NCBI RefSeq assembly: GCF_000299875.1
Contig: NZ_AMRK01000001.1
Coordinates: 665,042-729,041, forward strand
Source: Celeribacter baekdonensis B30
Lineage (GTDB): Bacteria > Pseudomonadota > Alphaproteobacteria > Rhodobacterales > Rhodobacteraceae
Direction of reading: 5' to 3'
Length of the DNA: 64,000 bases
Of this stretch, positions 1 through 8,918 are shown piece after piece. Both the position numbers and the translations under genes were made by a program. Positions within the stretch are counted from its first letter, which is position 1; every line of letters begins with the position of its first letter. Under the pieces are notes generated by a model. That model was not told the origin of the DNA, did no database searches, and saw only the letters and a list, made by a program, of their open reading frames with translations.

Positions 1-297
1 TTTCATCGCATCGGCCACTTGGTCGGTTGCGTCTTCGACAAAGGCGACACGGGGGCCGGGGAAAAACCCTTGGGCCTTCATCGCATCCATCAACATGGCT
101 TTGTCTTTACGCATCTCCGCACCCGACATCCGGGTCAGGCGCATTTCCTCTTCGCCTTGTGGGCCGATGAGGGCTTCAATCACTTCTTGCCGACGCAGCG
201 CGATCCGCATCGCATCCGGCCCATAGAGCAAAAGCCCGGCCTTTTTCGGGTCGGGCTTGGCAAAATATCCAATCGCATCGCGGGGCGAGAGTTTCAT
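1..297 (-). CDS. holA: DNA polymerase III delta subunit, N-terminal part
   Basis: The gene is cut by the left window edge, so only about 99 N-terminal residues are visible, beginning [20 protein letters not shown]. The stretch LLLYGPDAMRIALRRQEV matches the start of the clamp-loader delta subunit, which opens the beta sliding clamp during replication. The ATG at 297 overlaps the TGA of the upstream lptE gene by four bases (ATGA), so the two are probably translationally coupled. In Rhodobacterales holA normally follows leuS and lptE and lies near parAB. The C-terminal domains cannot be checked here. Confidence 0.85.
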   Translation of the reverse strand, partial: MKLSPRDAIGYFAKPDPKKAGLLLYGPDAMRIALRRQEVIEALIGPQGEEEMRLTRMSGAEMRKDKAMLMDAMKAQGFFPGPRVAFVEDATDQVADAMK

Positions 298-791
298 TTC
301 TGCATCTCGACGGTGGTGATGAGTTTGCTGACCATTTGATCCGCCAAGATCACCATCAGCCGCTCATAAGCATCGCGGGGGGCGGTGATCGCATCGACGG
401 TCGAGCCGGTGGCGGAATAGGCGGTGAAGCTGGACACGTCGCTTTTGGTCAAGACGCGTTCGGTTTGAATTTCGGTCAGGGTAAAGCTGACTTTGCCTTC
501 AATGTGATAGCGGGTGATTTCCTGATCGCGGGTCAGGCCAATGGCATGTTCCGTGGTCGAGATGTCATAGCTCAATCGATACAGCGGCGCGGTTGTCGGG
601 CCAAATACGGTGCTAAGACGATTGACCAGAGCATAGCTTTCACGATCCGATGGCGCGTCCACATCGACCTGACCACGCAGCGCAGCCGCAGTGCCGCCGG
701 GCGCATAGGCGGGGGAAAATCCGCATCCGGCCACCGCCCCCAAAGAGGCGATGGCGGAGATCAGGAAAGTGCGGCGATCAAACAACGACAT
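294..791 (-). CDS. lptE: LPS assembly lipoprotein LptE
   Basis: This is a 165-residue lipoprotein. The N-terminus [18 protein letters not shown] is followed by a lipobox VAGC with the lipidated Cys at residue 23, so the protein should be anchored in the outer membrane. Length, the FSPAYAP segment after the Cys and the position between leuS and holA fit the alphaproteobacterial LptE family, which plugs the LptD barrel that delivers LPS to the cell surface. An in-frame start 48 bases upstream exists, but the start at 791 gives a normal signal sequence and overlaps the leuS end by only 14 bases. The family is very divergent, so the call rests on length, lipobox and context. Confidence 0.85.
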   Translation of the reverse strand: MSLFDRRTFLISAIASLGAVAGCGFSPAYAPGGTAAALRGQVDVDAPSDRESYALVNRLSTVFGPTTAPLYRLSYDISTTEHAIGLTRDQEITRYHIEGKVSFTLTEIQTERVLTKSDVSSFTAYSATGSTVDAITAPRDAYERLMVILADQMVSKLITTVEMQK

Positions 792-3339
792 TGACGATGC
801 GGCCCGGGACAACAATGAGTTTTTTCGGAGACCCTCCATTGAGCGCCTTTTTCACAGCATCGTTTTCCAAGACCAGCTTTTCAACCTCTTCTTTCGGCAT
901 ATCCTTCGGAACGGTGATTTCGTCACGCCGTTTGCCGTTGATTTGAATCGGCAGGGTCACGTTGTCCTCGACCAACATCGCCTCATCGGGGATCGGCCAA
1001 GGGGCCTTGGTCACCAAACCTTCGCCGCCCAAAAGCGCCCACATTTCCTCGGCCACATGCGGTGTCATTGGCGACATCAGTTGGGCCAGGGTTTTGAGGG
1101 CAAAGCGTTTCGCTTCGCGCCCGGCTTTGGATTTGGCAATGGTGTTGGTGAAACCATAGAGTTTGGCGATGGAGGCGTTAAAGCCAAAGGACTCGATGCC
1201 TTGGGTGACCTCCAACATGGCTTTATGTGCGCTCCGGATCAGATCCTCGTTGCCTTGGCCCTGTTCCGGGGTTTCACCCAATTCCGCCGCCAAGCGATAG
1301 ACCCGCGCGAGGTGTTTGGACGACGCCTCCGCTCCTGATGCGGTCCATTCCACGTCCCGTTCGGGAGGTGAGTCGGACAACACAAACCAACGCGCCGTGT
1401 CGGCCCCGTATTGTTTGATGATCTCGACCGGATCGACCACGTTGTTTTTCGATTTCGACATTTTGGCGGAAGGGATCACATTGACCCGCTCGCCTGTCTC
1501 TTTGACAAACACGCCGCCGTCGCGCTCTTCGACCTCTTCGGGGTAGTGATAGATCGTACGATCATGCGGGCCTTTGCGTTCGGCATTCTCGTAGATCGCG
1601 TGGGTCACCATGCCTTGGGTGAACAGCGCGTTGAACGGTTCGCGCGACTTGTCCGGCAAATGTCCGGTCTCGTTCATCGCGCGGGCGAAAAACCGCGAAT
1701 ACAACAGGTGCAAAATCGCGTGTTCAATCCCGCCGATATACTGATCGACATTCATCCAATACTCCGCATCCTCGGCCACGGTTGGCGTGGTGGCGCGCGG
1801 CGCGGTGAAGCGGGCGTAATACCAGGAACTGTCGACAAACGTGTCCATCGTGTCGGTCTCGCGCAACGCATCTGCACCGCATTTCGGACAGGCGCAGTTG
1901 CGCCATGTCGGGTGGCGATCCAGCGGATTGCCCGGTTTGTCAAAACTGACATCGTCGGGCAGCTCAATCGGCAGGTTCTCTTTTTTCTCCGGCACAACAC
2001 CGCAGGCCTCGCAATGCACGACGGGGATCGGACAGCCCCAATAGCGTTGCCGCGACAGGCCCCAATCGCGCAGGCGGTACTTGGTCACGCCATGACCGAC
2101 GCCATTGGCTTCACAGAACGCGATGGCCGTGTTCACGCCCTCGTCGCCGGTTTGAACCGCGTCCCCTGCAAAGCCGCGCAGATAGCGCACAGTGTCGGAT
2201 TTCAGCGGCGTGTAGGCCTCCGAGGTGTTCAACTCGTCTTTAACCGGTTCAAACACATAATGGATCGGTAGGTCGTATTTGGTGGCAAATTCAAAGTCGC
2301 GTTGATCATGCGCCGGACAGCCAAAAATTGCGCCTGTGCCGTAATCCATCAAGATGAAGTTGGCGATATAGACCGGCAATTCCACCGCGGTATCAAACGG
2401 ATGGCGCACGGTCAGTCCGGTGTTAAAACCAAGTTTCTCAGCCGTTTCAATCGCCTCTTCGGTGGTGCCGCCTTTGCGGCATTCTTCGCAAAACGCGGCG
2501 ATCTCTGGATTGGTGTCAGAGAGGTGTTTCGCCAGCGGATGATCGGCGGAGATGCCCACGAAGGACGCGCCCAGCAACGTGTCGGGGCGGGTGGTGTAGA
2601 CTTCGATGCGATCATGAGTGTCCGGGCCATCCACCAGAGAGAAGGCAAATTGCAGTCCGCGCGATTTGCCGATCCAGTTTTTCTGCATGGTTTTGACCTT
2701 GTCCGGCCACTGATCCAGATGGTCAATCGCCTGCAACAGGTCTTCGGAATAATCGGAGATTTTAAAGAACCACTGGGTCAATTCGCGCCGCTCGACCAAC
2801 GCACCAGACCGCCAACCGCGCCCGTCCTCGACCTGCTCGTTCGCCAAAACCGTCATATCCACCGGGTCCCAGTTGACCACCGCGTTTTTGCGGTAAACCA
2901 GACCCTTGGCCAGCATGTCGATGAACATCGCCTGCTGTTGGCCGTAATATTCCGGGTCACAGGTGGCAAACATCCGGGTCCAGTCGATTGACAGGCCCAG
3001 CGGTTTCATCTGATCGACCATCGTGTCGATATTGGCGTAGGTCCATGTTTTCGGATGCCCGCCCGACGCCATCGCGGCATTTTCCGCCGGCATGCCAAAA
3101 GCGTCAAACCCCATCGGGTGCAACACATTGTGCCCGGTCGAGGATTTGTAACGCGCCACAACATCACCCATCGTGTAATTGCGCACGTGACCGATATGAA
3201 TGCGCCCCGATGGGTAGGGGAACATCTCAAGCACATAGTATTTCGGCCGGGTCTCATCGCGCGTGGCGAGAAACACCTCGGCCTCATCCCAGGCCTGTTG
3301 CCATTTCGGTTCGATCTCACTTGGCGCGTAGCGGCTCAT
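778..3339 (-). CDS. leuS: Leucyl-tRNA synthetase
   Basis: This 853-residue class I aminoacyl-tRNA synthetase charges tRNA-Leu in the cytoplasm. The HIGH signature is at residues 48-51 within [16 protein letters not shown], and the KMSKS loop ([13 protein letters not shown]) lies near residue 622. Between them is the large CP1 editing insertion that hydrolyses mischarged tRNA. I chose the ATG at 3339 because AAGGA lies just upstream and the protein then begins [15 protein letters not shown], as usual for LeuS. An in-frame start 39 bases upstream lacks this support. The gene leads the leuS-lptE-holA run and overlaps lptE by 14 bases. Confidence 0.97.
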   Translation of the reverse strand: MSRYAPSEIEPKWQQAWDEAEVFLATRDETRPKYYVLEMFPYPSGRIHIGHVRNYTMGDVVARYKSSTGHNVLHPMGFDAFGMPAENAAMASGGHPKTWTYANIDTMVDQMKPLGLSIDWTRMFATCDPEYYGQQQAMFIDMLAKGLVYRKNAVVNWDPVDMTVLANEQVEDGRGWRSGALVERRELTQWFFKISDYSEDLLQAIDHLDQWPDKVKTMQKNWIGKSRGLQFAFSLVDGPDTHDRIEVYTTRPDTLLGASFVGISADHPLAKHLSDTNPEIAAFCEECRKGGTTEEAIETAEKLGFNTGLTVRHPFDTAVELPVYIANFILMDYGTGAIFGCPAHDQRDFEFATKYDLPIHYVFEPVKDELNTSEAYTPLKSDTVRYLRGFAGDAVQTGDEGVNTAIAFCEANGVGHGVTKYRLRDWGLSRQRYWGCPIPVVHCEACGVVPEKKENLPIELPDDVSFDKPGNPLDRHPTWRNCACPKCGADALRETDTMDTFVDSSWYYARFTAPRATTPTVAEDAEYWMNVDQYIGGIEHAILHLLYSRFFARAMNETGHLPDKSREPFNALFTQGMVTHAIYENAERKGPHDRTIYHYPEEVEERDGGVFVKETGERVNVIPSAKMSKSKNNVVDPVEIIKQYGADTARWFVLSDSPPERDVEWTASGAEASSKHLARVYRLAAELGETPEQGQGNEDLIRSAHKAMLEVTQGIESFGFNASIAKLYGFTNTIAKSKAGREAKRFALKTLAQLMSPMTPHVAEEMWALLGGEGLVTKAPWPIPDEAMLVEDNVTLPIQINGKRRDEITVPKDMPKEEVEKLVLENDAVKKALNGGSPKKLIVVPGRIVNVVV

Positions 3340-3472
3340 GCGGGTGTCCTTTGGATGGTCAGTCAAACGCCGAGCCATTCAGGCCCGGCGTGGTCGCAAA
3401 TGTCATAAAACGTTGGTGGCTTGGGGTCCAGAGGCGATCAAATCACATGGACCTGCAACATGGATCTGTTGG

Positions 3473-4042
3473 TCATTTGCCAGAGCGCAACTGACGCGCG
3501 CGGGTCAGAATGGCGTCTTCGACGGCGTGAATGGTTTCTTGGCTGACCGCGCCGCCCTTGGTGTAAAGCGATATGTTCAGCGTGCGCGCGTCAAGCGCCG
3601 GATCGGTGACATGGATCACCGCACGGTAAGCGCGTCCGCCACCCGGAGGGGTGCCATAGCCGGTGATGATCACACCGGTGAACGGATCGGCCTCTTGCAC
3701 GGGCAAAAAGGACAAAACATCCAAAGCGGCGTTCCAGATGTATTTGTTGACCTGAACTTTGTCTTCAACCGACCCACGCCCGCCGCCAAAAATGGTGCGG
3801 CGTTTGGATTGTTCGATGACAATGGTCTCGCCGTTGAGGATTTCGACAGCCTGACCTGTGGATTTGGTGTCGATGACCTCACCCTCATCCGAGGTGGTCA
3901 CTTTCGGCCCGCCCGAAAACGGACCGGACCCAATGGAGCCCGCGCTGCCACCAAAAGAGCCAAAGCTGTCAAACCCGCCACAGCCCGCAAGCGTCAGAGT
4001 TGCGGCACAGGCGGTGATCAAAACAAAGGTACGGCGAAACAT
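3473..4042 (-). CDS. DUF3576 family lipoprotein
   Basis: The product is a 189-residue predicted lipoprotein. The signal sequence MFRRTFVLITACAATLTLAG ends in a lipobox LAGC with Cys at residue 21, followed by a Gly/Ser/Phe-rich linker. The rest matches the DUF3576 family, which in alphaproteobacteria is found directly upstream of leuS; its function is unknown. A TTG lies three bases upstream of the ATG, but the AGGAG ribosome site spaces better to the ATG at 4042. About 130 bases separate it from leuS. Given the lptE neighbour, an envelope role is plausible but is only inference. Confidence 0.8.
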   Translation of the reverse strand: MFRRTFVLITACAATLTLAGCGGFDSFGSFGGSAGSIGSGPFSGGPKVTTSDEGEVIDTKSTGQAVEILNGETIVIEQSKRRTIFGGGRGSVEDKVQVNKYIWNAALDVLSFLPVQEADPFTGVIITGYGTPPGGGRAYRAVIHVTDPALDARTLNISLYTKGGAVSQETIHAVEDAILTRARQLRSGK

Positions 4043-4134
4043 CAAAGGCTCCTCTTAAGGTATCGCGGCAACCGTATCGCTCGCCGGGAAAAGGAACAAG
4101 GCCTTCAATGTGTAAAAGCGATGAGACAAAAGGA

Positions 4135-4160
4135 AAGGGCCGCCCCGAAGGGCGGCCCTT
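4135..4160 (-). terminator. Rho-independent terminator of the porin gene
   Basis: A perfect 11-bp stem (4135-4145 with 4150-4160) closes on a CGAA tetraloop. On the minus strand it begins about 24 bases after the porin stop codon and is followed by a T-rich stretch. It probably ends the porin transcript and insulates it from the DUF3576 gene. Confidence 0.85.
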
Positions 4161-4183
4161 AAGAATTTCAATTCCGTCAGAAA

Positions 4184-5398
4184 TTAGAACTTGAAGGACA
4201 GAGCCAGAGTGGCGCCGGAGTTCAGCTCGTAGCCGCCAACACCAGTGTCGATGTCATCGGTGGATTCTGCAGCAACCGAGTTCGCATCAGCATAAGAGGC
4301 GAGGAAAGATGCGCCGCCGCCGAGGTCGTATTCAGCCACGACGTAGGCTGCGAAGTCGTTGTCGTTACCGAAGGCGCCAGTGGAACCATCGTCGTCGCCG
4401 TCAATGTAACCAGCGGTCACAACCAGACCGGAACCGAAGTCGTATGCGCCTTCGATGGCGTACTCAGCTTCGCCGAGAACTTCTTCGTAGTAAGCGGCAA
4501 CGGTGATCGGGCCGTCGGAGTAGTCCACGGACACGCCGTAAGCATCGTCTTCGGTCACGGTCGAGTCGTCAAAGTCGTAGGAGACGTAGTAAGCGCCGAG
4601 GGTTACCGGGCCAACCGGATAGGACACGTCGATACCAAAGCCGGTGGCAACGTCAGAGTAATCCATGTAGGTCAGGTTGAAGTCAGCGCCTGCAAAGATC
4701 GCGCCGAGGTTCAGCGCAATCATGTCTTCTTCGGTGGCGGTTACAGCAGCTGCGGATGCGATGCCACTAGCGTCAAAAGCAACGTCTTCTGCGTAAAGCA
4801 AGCCAGCGTTGAACATGCCGAAGTCGTAGCCCAAAGCGACTTGGCTGTAGTGGAACTCGCCGTTGGTTTTGTCGGTGGCGGGGGTAACAGTGCCATCAAA
4901 CACGTCTTGATCGACGAGAATGGAAGACGCAGCGATGGACAGGCCAGCATATTCTGCGGTTACCAAGAGGCCACCAGTAGCGTCTGCGCCACCGGAGAAG
5001 TAACCTTCGTAATCGTCAGCGGCGTCGGCCGGAGCGAAAAGGTCGTTGTCATACAGAGTCGACACACCTTTGAAGGAGGCATATGCGGTGTCAACGTCGC
5101 CGAAGGACAGGGTGAACATGTCATTGGACAGCGACAGAACCCAGTCAGAGGAGTCAACAGTGCCCATGCTGAAAGTGTCGTCATCACCGCTTTCCAGGTC
5201 GATGTCGAGTTTAGCAGAAGCGGTCCAGCCGTTGTTCAGCTCTTGAGAGAGGTTCACATAGAGGCCGGCATCGTAGTAGAAGCCGTCTTCAAAATCGTCG
5301 TTGTAGCCGATTTCTGCGTCACCAGACCAGGTGACTTCAGCGGAAGCGGCGCCTGCGAGCAGAGCGATCGCTGCGGAGGAGAGAAGAATCTTTTTCAT
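4184..5398 (-). CDS. Outer-membrane porin, Gram-negative porin family
   Basis: This 404-residue protein has a standard Sec signal peptide (MKKILLSSAAIALLAGAASA, cleaved before EVTWSG). The mature part is rich in Asp, Gly and alternating aromatic strands and ends in a C-terminal Phe (LALSFKF), the classic BAM recognition signal of beta-barrel proteins. It fits the Rhodobacter-type general porin that forms trimeric channels. It is monocistronic, with a 219-bp upstream region and a strong terminator 24 bases after the stop, as expected for an abundant protein. The mature chain is strikingly acidic, consistent with a marine host. Channel selectivity cannot be told from sequence. Confidence 0.92.
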   Translation of the reverse strand: MKKILLSSAAIALLAGAASAEVTWSGDAEIGYNDDFEDGFYYDAGLYVNLSQELNNGWTASAKLDIDLESGDDDTFSMGTVDSSDWVLSLSNDMFTLSFGDVDTAYASFKGVSTLYDNDLFAPADAADDYEGYFSGGADATGGLLVTAEYAGLSIAASSILVDQDVFDGTVTPATDKTNGEFHYSQVALGYDFGMFNAGLLYAEDVAFDASGIASAAAVTATEEDMIALNLGAIFAGADFNLTYMDYSDVATGFGIDVSYPVGPVTLGAYYVSYDFDDSTVTEDDAYGVSVDYSDGPITVAAYYEEVLGEAEYAIEGAYDFGSGLVVTAGYIDGDDDGSTGAFGNDNDFAAYVVAEYDLGGGASFLASYADANSVAAESTDDIDTGVGGYELNSGATLALSFKF

Positions 5399-5617
5399 TT
5401 TTTGCCCTCGTGGAATTTTTGAGTATCAGGCATGCCGGCTAACCCGACACATGGGCATTGAAATGCGCCGAGATGGGTTTTGGGTCAAGCAAACGCACTC
5501 TTGGTTGGTCAGCTCTGCCAAAAATGATGCAACTTCGCCACACACCTGTTGCATGGGGGGTGAGACCCGCCTTATGAAACCCAATGAGAGTGGGTGGTTA
5601 CGCCGAAGGGGACAGAT
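5399..5617. promoter_or_regulatory. Divergent porin / yggS intergenic region with dyad
   Basis: This 219-bp spacer separates the minus-strand porin from the plus-strand yggS and must hold both promoters. I could not place -35/-10 elements with confidence. A 7-bp inverted repeat (ATGCAAC at 5527-5533 and GTTGCAT at 5548-5554, 14 bases apart) is the clearest operator-like element. The yggS ribosome site AAGGGG is at about 5607-5612. Confidence 0.4.
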
Positions 5618-6274
5618 ATGGGATTGGCCGAAATCAAACAGCGGATTGTCGACGAAGCCACGCGCTGTGGCCGCAATCCGCAGGATGTGTGTCTGATTGC
5701 TGTGTCGAAAGTCCAGCCGGATGACCGAGTCGTCGCGGTGTTGGAACAGGGGCATCGGGTTTTTGGTGAAAACAAGGTGCAGGAGGCGGCGGGCAAATGG
5801 CCGGGTTTTAAGGAACGTTTTGCCGGAGTGGAGTTGCATCTGATCGGTCCGTTGCAAACCAACAAGGCGCGGCAAGCGATGGAGCTTTTTGATGTGATCC
5901 AGACGTTGGATCGCCTGAAATTGGCCAAAACCATTGCGCGTCTGGCGGAGGAGACCGGTGCCTGTCCGCGACTTTATATACAGGTGAACACCGGGGCCGA
6001 GCCGCAAAAGGCGGGTGTGTTGCCCGAAGAGGCTGATGCGTTTATCAAAGAGTGTCGCGATTTGGGCCTGTCAATTGAGGGGCTGATGTGCATCCCGCCC
6101 GCCGATGAAGAACCGTCTTTGAACTTTGCTTTGCTGGCCAAAATCGCCAAGCGCAACGGGATCAAAGGTCTGTCGATGGGCATGTCCGGGGATTTCGAAA
6201 CCGCGATTGCCCAAGGGGCGACGCATGTGCGGGTTGGCTCCGCGATCTTTGGCGAGCGGGCCTATGAGGTCTGA
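5618..6274 (+). CDS. yggS: YggS-family pyridoxal phosphate homeostasis protein
   Basis: This 218-residue single-domain TIM-barrel protein binds pyridoxal 5'-phosphate and buffers free PLP, without known catalysis. The PLP lysine is K31 in LIAVSKVQP, and the family motif HRVFGENKVQEA follows at residues 46-57. SMGMSGDFETAI and the Arg-Val-Gly-Ser near the C-terminus form the phosphate-binding end. I chose the ATG at 5618 because AAGGGG lies six bases upstream; an in-frame GTG at 5594 adds eight atypical residues. The gene faces the L,D-transpeptidase gene and ends 33 bases before it. Confidence 0.93.
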   Translation: MGLAEIKQRIVDEATRCGRNPQDVCLIAVSKVQPDDRVVAVLEQGHRVFGENKVQEAAGKWPGFKERFAGVELHLIGPLQTNKARQAMELFDVIQTLDRLKLAKTIARLAEETGACPRLYIQVNTGAEPQKAGVLPEEADAFIKECRDLGLSIEGLMCIPPADEEPSLNFALLAKIAKRNGIKGLSMGMSGDFETAIAQGATHVRVGSAIFGERAYEV

Positions 6275-6307
6275 CTGTTGTGTATTTAGGCTGCAATGAA
6301 GGCAGGC

Positions 6308-6802
6308 TTAGCGGACAATCAACCGGGTCGCGGGACTGATCCGCTCTGCGATCCATCGCAGATGATCGGCGCGAAAGGCAACGCAGCCCTCGGTTGGATG
6401 GCGCGGTTTGCGCCAACGGTGGATGAAAATCGCCGAGCCTTTGCCGGGGGTTGCCTCTGGCCAATTCCAATTTGTGGTGAGCACCAGATCATACAAACGG
6501 TCGCCCCGGCGCATTTTTTCATGGCTGGCTTTGAACGGCGCGCGCACCAAATGATTGTAGCGGGGGTGATCCGTGGCATCGCACCACAGGTCGCCGATGC
6601 GGATTTCGGTGCCATTCAGCGCGGGCACCCGGTCCGCTCTATAATAGAGTTCCGCGATCTCATGGGGGCCAATCGGCGTGCCGCCGTCGCCTTCGCGCTT
6701 GTTGGCAACAATGCCTCCCTTGCCGATGGAACAGGGGAACCGGCGTCCCATGAACCGCGCACCCCACCGGGTGATGACCAGATCGCGTGGGGTTGGCTTC
6801 AT
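6308..6802 (-). CDS. L,D-transpeptidase (YkuD) family protein
   Basis: This 164-residue protein is an L,D-transpeptidase catalytic domain without an obvious signal peptide. The active-site pattern is visible: H128 in IFIHRW and the nucleophile C140 in HPTEGCVAF, where the usual Ser before Gly-Cys is replaced by Thr-Glu. Such enzymes form 3-3 peptidoglycan cross-links or attach proteins to the wall. Its ATG overlaps the ribA TGA by four bases, so it is probably translated together with ribA, an unexpected pairing of flavin synthesis and wall modification. Without a signal peptide, its route to the periplasm is unclear. Confidence 0.85.
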   Translation of the reverse strand: MKPTPRDLVITRWGARFMGRRFPCSIGKGGIVANKREGDGGTPIGPHEIAELYYRADRVPALNGTEIRIGDLWCDATDHPRYNHLVRAPFKASHEKMRRGDRLYDLVLTTNWNWPEATPGKGSAIFIHRWRKPRHPTEGCVAFRADHLRWIAERISPATRLIVR

Positions 6803-7887
6803 AGTAAATGCCCGGATTTTTTCGCCTTGGTGGCCAGATAGGCGGTGTTGAACCGGTTTTCACCCACCATAAGCGGCACGCGTTCGGCCACGGTGATCCC
6901 CTGTTCCTCCATGCGCGCGACCTTGGCGGGGTTGTTGGTCAAAAGGCGAACGGTGGAAAATCCCATCTCTTTGAGGATCGCGGCGCCAATACGGAAATCG
7001 CGTTCGTCATCCTCGAAGCCAAGCCGGTGGTTGGCCTGTACCGTATCAAATCCTTGGTCCTGCAATGAGTAGGCACGCATTTTGTTGGCGTGACCAATGC
7101 CGCGGCCCTCTTGGTTGAGGTAGAGCAACACACCCGCGCCGACCTCGCCCATTTGTGCCAGAGCCGTGTTCAATTGCGGTCCGCAATCGCATTTGAGCGA
7201 CCCAAACAGGTCGCCGGTGAAACAGGCCGAATGCAGTCTCGCCAAAACGGGTTGGCCGCGATCCGGGCGGCCAATTTCGACGGCAAAATGTTCCTCGCCG
7301 CCGTCATCTGGGCGAAACACATGCACACGTCCGGCCTCCGAGGCGACCAGTGGCACGCGGGCATGAACCACGTCATGCAGGGGCGCAAGATCGGCCATGA
7401 ACGGCATGGCTTGGCCCACCGGGATCACAGTCAGGCCGTTCTGGGCCGCGAGGTCCAAGGCGTTTTCGACCTCGACCAAGATCGCGGCGGGCAAGAGGCG
7501 TGCCGATTTGGCCAAAGCAATCGCGGCCCGCGCCGCCGTTGCATCGCCGCCGCGCGCTGATTGAAACGGGCCTTTCATCGGATGGGTCAGATCGTCGGCA
7601 GGGTCTGCGACTGCCTCAATCCAAGTCACATCTACGTCTTTCGGTAGGATCAGCCGTGCCAGATCGCCATCGTAAGCGCGCGCATTTAATGTTTCGGCCC
7701 GTCGTGCCGTGATCGCCAAATGCGCCGTGCCAAGCGAGGCGAGATCCGCAAGCCGCGCAGCCGAGACCCCTTCGGCGGCCACGGCAAGTGCTGCACCAGA
7801 GGTGGTTTGCAAGACCACAGGTACGCCCATCCGCAAATCCGCGCGGGCGCGGGCGACACGTTCGGCAAGGGAGGGGGCTAGGCTCAT
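6799..7887 (-). CDS. ribA: GTP cyclohydrolase II with degenerate RibB-like N-terminus
   Basis: The C-terminal part (about residues 180-362) is a complete GTP cyclohydrolase II, the first step of riboflavin synthesis: zinc ligands C222, C233 and C235, then NQEGRGIGHANKMRAY and the GTP-binding end RLLTNNPAKVARM. The first 175 residues resemble the RibB half of RibBA fusions (ADLRMGVPVVL, then a late segment PAAILVEVENALDLA), but the acidic catalytic motif of dihydroxybutanone-phosphate synthase is absent. Start choice is uncertain: ATG at 7887 or ATG at 7920, neither with a strong ribosome site. The gene is followed without a gap by the L,D-transpeptidase gene and is divergent from the response regulator. 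Confidence 0.9.
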   Translation of the reverse strand: MSLAPSLAERVARARADLRMGVPVVLQTTSGAALAVAAEGVSAARLADLASLGTAHLAITARRAETLNARAYDGDLARLILPKDVDVTWIEAVADPADDLTHPMKGPFQSARGGDATAARAAIALAKSARLLPAAILVEVENALDLAAQNGLTVIPVGQAMPFMADLAPLHDVVHARVPLVASEAGRVHVFRPDDGGEEHFAVEIGRPDRGQPVLARLHSACFTGDLFGSLKCDCGPQLNTALAQMGEVGAGVLLYLNQEGRGIGHANKMRAYSLQDQGFDTVQANHRLGFEDDERDFRIGAAILKEMGFSTVRLLTNNPAKVARMEEQGITVAERVPLMVGENRFNTAYLATKAKKSGHLL

Positions 7888-8040
7888 CGGGGCAATCCAG
7901 AGTGATTTCAGACCCTTCATGTAGCGATCTTTGACATAAAGTGAAACATTTCCGGTGAATTTGACACGCTTGCGTGAGCACAGTGTTGCAAATCTTGTCG
8001 AAGCGGACAGGCGAGCGCACATCACAGTCAAGACACAAAC

Positions 8041-8049
8041 AAAGGAGGT
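8041..8049 (+). promoter_or_regulatory. Strong Shine-Dalgarno of the response regulator
   Basis: AAAGGAGGT is a near-perfect anti-16S match and lies seven bases before the ATG at 8057. It decides the start against several upstream in-frame start codons. Confidence 0.8.
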
Positions 8050-8056
8050 CACTGTG

Positions 8057-8743
8057 ATGGCCACTCTCAAAAAGATTCTGCTTGTTGATGATGATGACGA
8101 TCTGCGCGAAGCGCTGAGCGAACAGCTTGTCATGACTGAAGATTTCGATGTGTTCGAAGCCGACAGTGGTGCTTCCGCCATGGAGCGCGCCAAGGAGGGG
8201 CATTATGACCTCATCATGTTGGATGTTGGCCTGCCGGACACGGATGGGCGCGAGCTGTGCAAACGCCTGCGCAAATCCGGGGTGAAAGCGCCGATCCTGA
8301 TGCTCACCGGCCATGACACCGACGCCGACACCATTCTGGGCCTTGATTCCGGCGCCAATGATTATGTGACCAAACCGTTCAAATTTCCGGTGCTTTTGGC
8401 TCGTATCCGCGCCCAATTGCGCACCCATGAACAATCTGAGGCGGCTGTGTTCCAGCTTGGGCCATATACGTTCAAACCAGCGCAAAAGATGCTTGTCACC
8501 GAAGATGACAAGAAAATCCGTCTGACGGAAAAAGAGACCAACATCCTCAAATTCCTCTATCGGGCCACCGAAGGCGTCGTTGCCCGCGATGTGTTGTTGC
8601 ATGAGGTTTGGGGCTACAACGCCGGGGTGACCACGCACACGCTGGAAACCCATATTTACCGGCTGCGGCAGAAAATCGAACCCGATCCCTCGAATGCGCG
8701 GTTGTTGGTGACCGAATCCGGTGGCTACCGCTTGGCGTCCTAA
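8057..8743 (+). CDS. OmpR-family response regulator, CenR-like
   Basis: This 228-residue two-component regulator has a receiver domain (residues 5-120) and an OmpR-type winged-helix DNA-binding domain (about 130-228). The acidic pocket DDDDD is at 11-15, the phospho-acceptor is D56 in IMLDVGLPD, the switch Thr is T84 in MLTGHD and the conserved Lys is K106 in VTKPFKF. The C-terminal stretch TTHTLETHIYRLRQKIE is very like CenR, an envelope regulator of Caulobacter and Rhodobacter. No histidine kinase gene lies nearby, so it is an orphan here. A strong terminator follows. I am confident of the family but less so of CenR orthology. Confidence 0.9.
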   Translation: MATLKKILLVDDDDDLREALSEQLVMTEDFDVFEADSGASAMERAKEGHYDLIMLDVGLPDTDGRELCKRLRKSGVKAPILMLTGHDTDADTILGLDSGANDYVTKPFKFPVLLARIRAQLRTHEQSEAAVFQLGPYTFKPAQKMLVTEDDKKIRLTEKETNILKFLYRATEGVVARDVLLHEVWGYNAGVTTHTLETHIYRLRQKIEPDPSNARLLVTESGGYRLAS

Positions 8744-8820
8744 CCCGACGAAGCGAAAGCCCCACATCAAGCCCCTGCGCATCGGGGATCGGATGCGCGT
8801 TCCCTCTCCCTCGTTCCTCT

Positions 8821-8849
8821 GGCCCGGCTGATCTCAGTCGGGCCTTTTT
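8821..8849 (+). terminator. Rho-independent terminator of the response regulator gene
   Basis: A 10-bp stem (8821-8830 with 8835-8844, one G-T pair) has loop ATCT and is followed by TTTTT. It lies 78 bases after the regulator stop codon. Confidence 0.85.
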
Positions 8850-8918
8850 GCACGTCTTTCGGGTGGCGTCCGGCGGTTCTGCGCTTTAGCTTTGGGCAAA
8901 CCCAACGAGGACCCCGAT

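Noticed and set aside
7616..8782. A 388-codon minus-strand frame across the response regulator and ribA start
   Set aside because: Covers two well-supported genes in other frames and has no recognisable domain.
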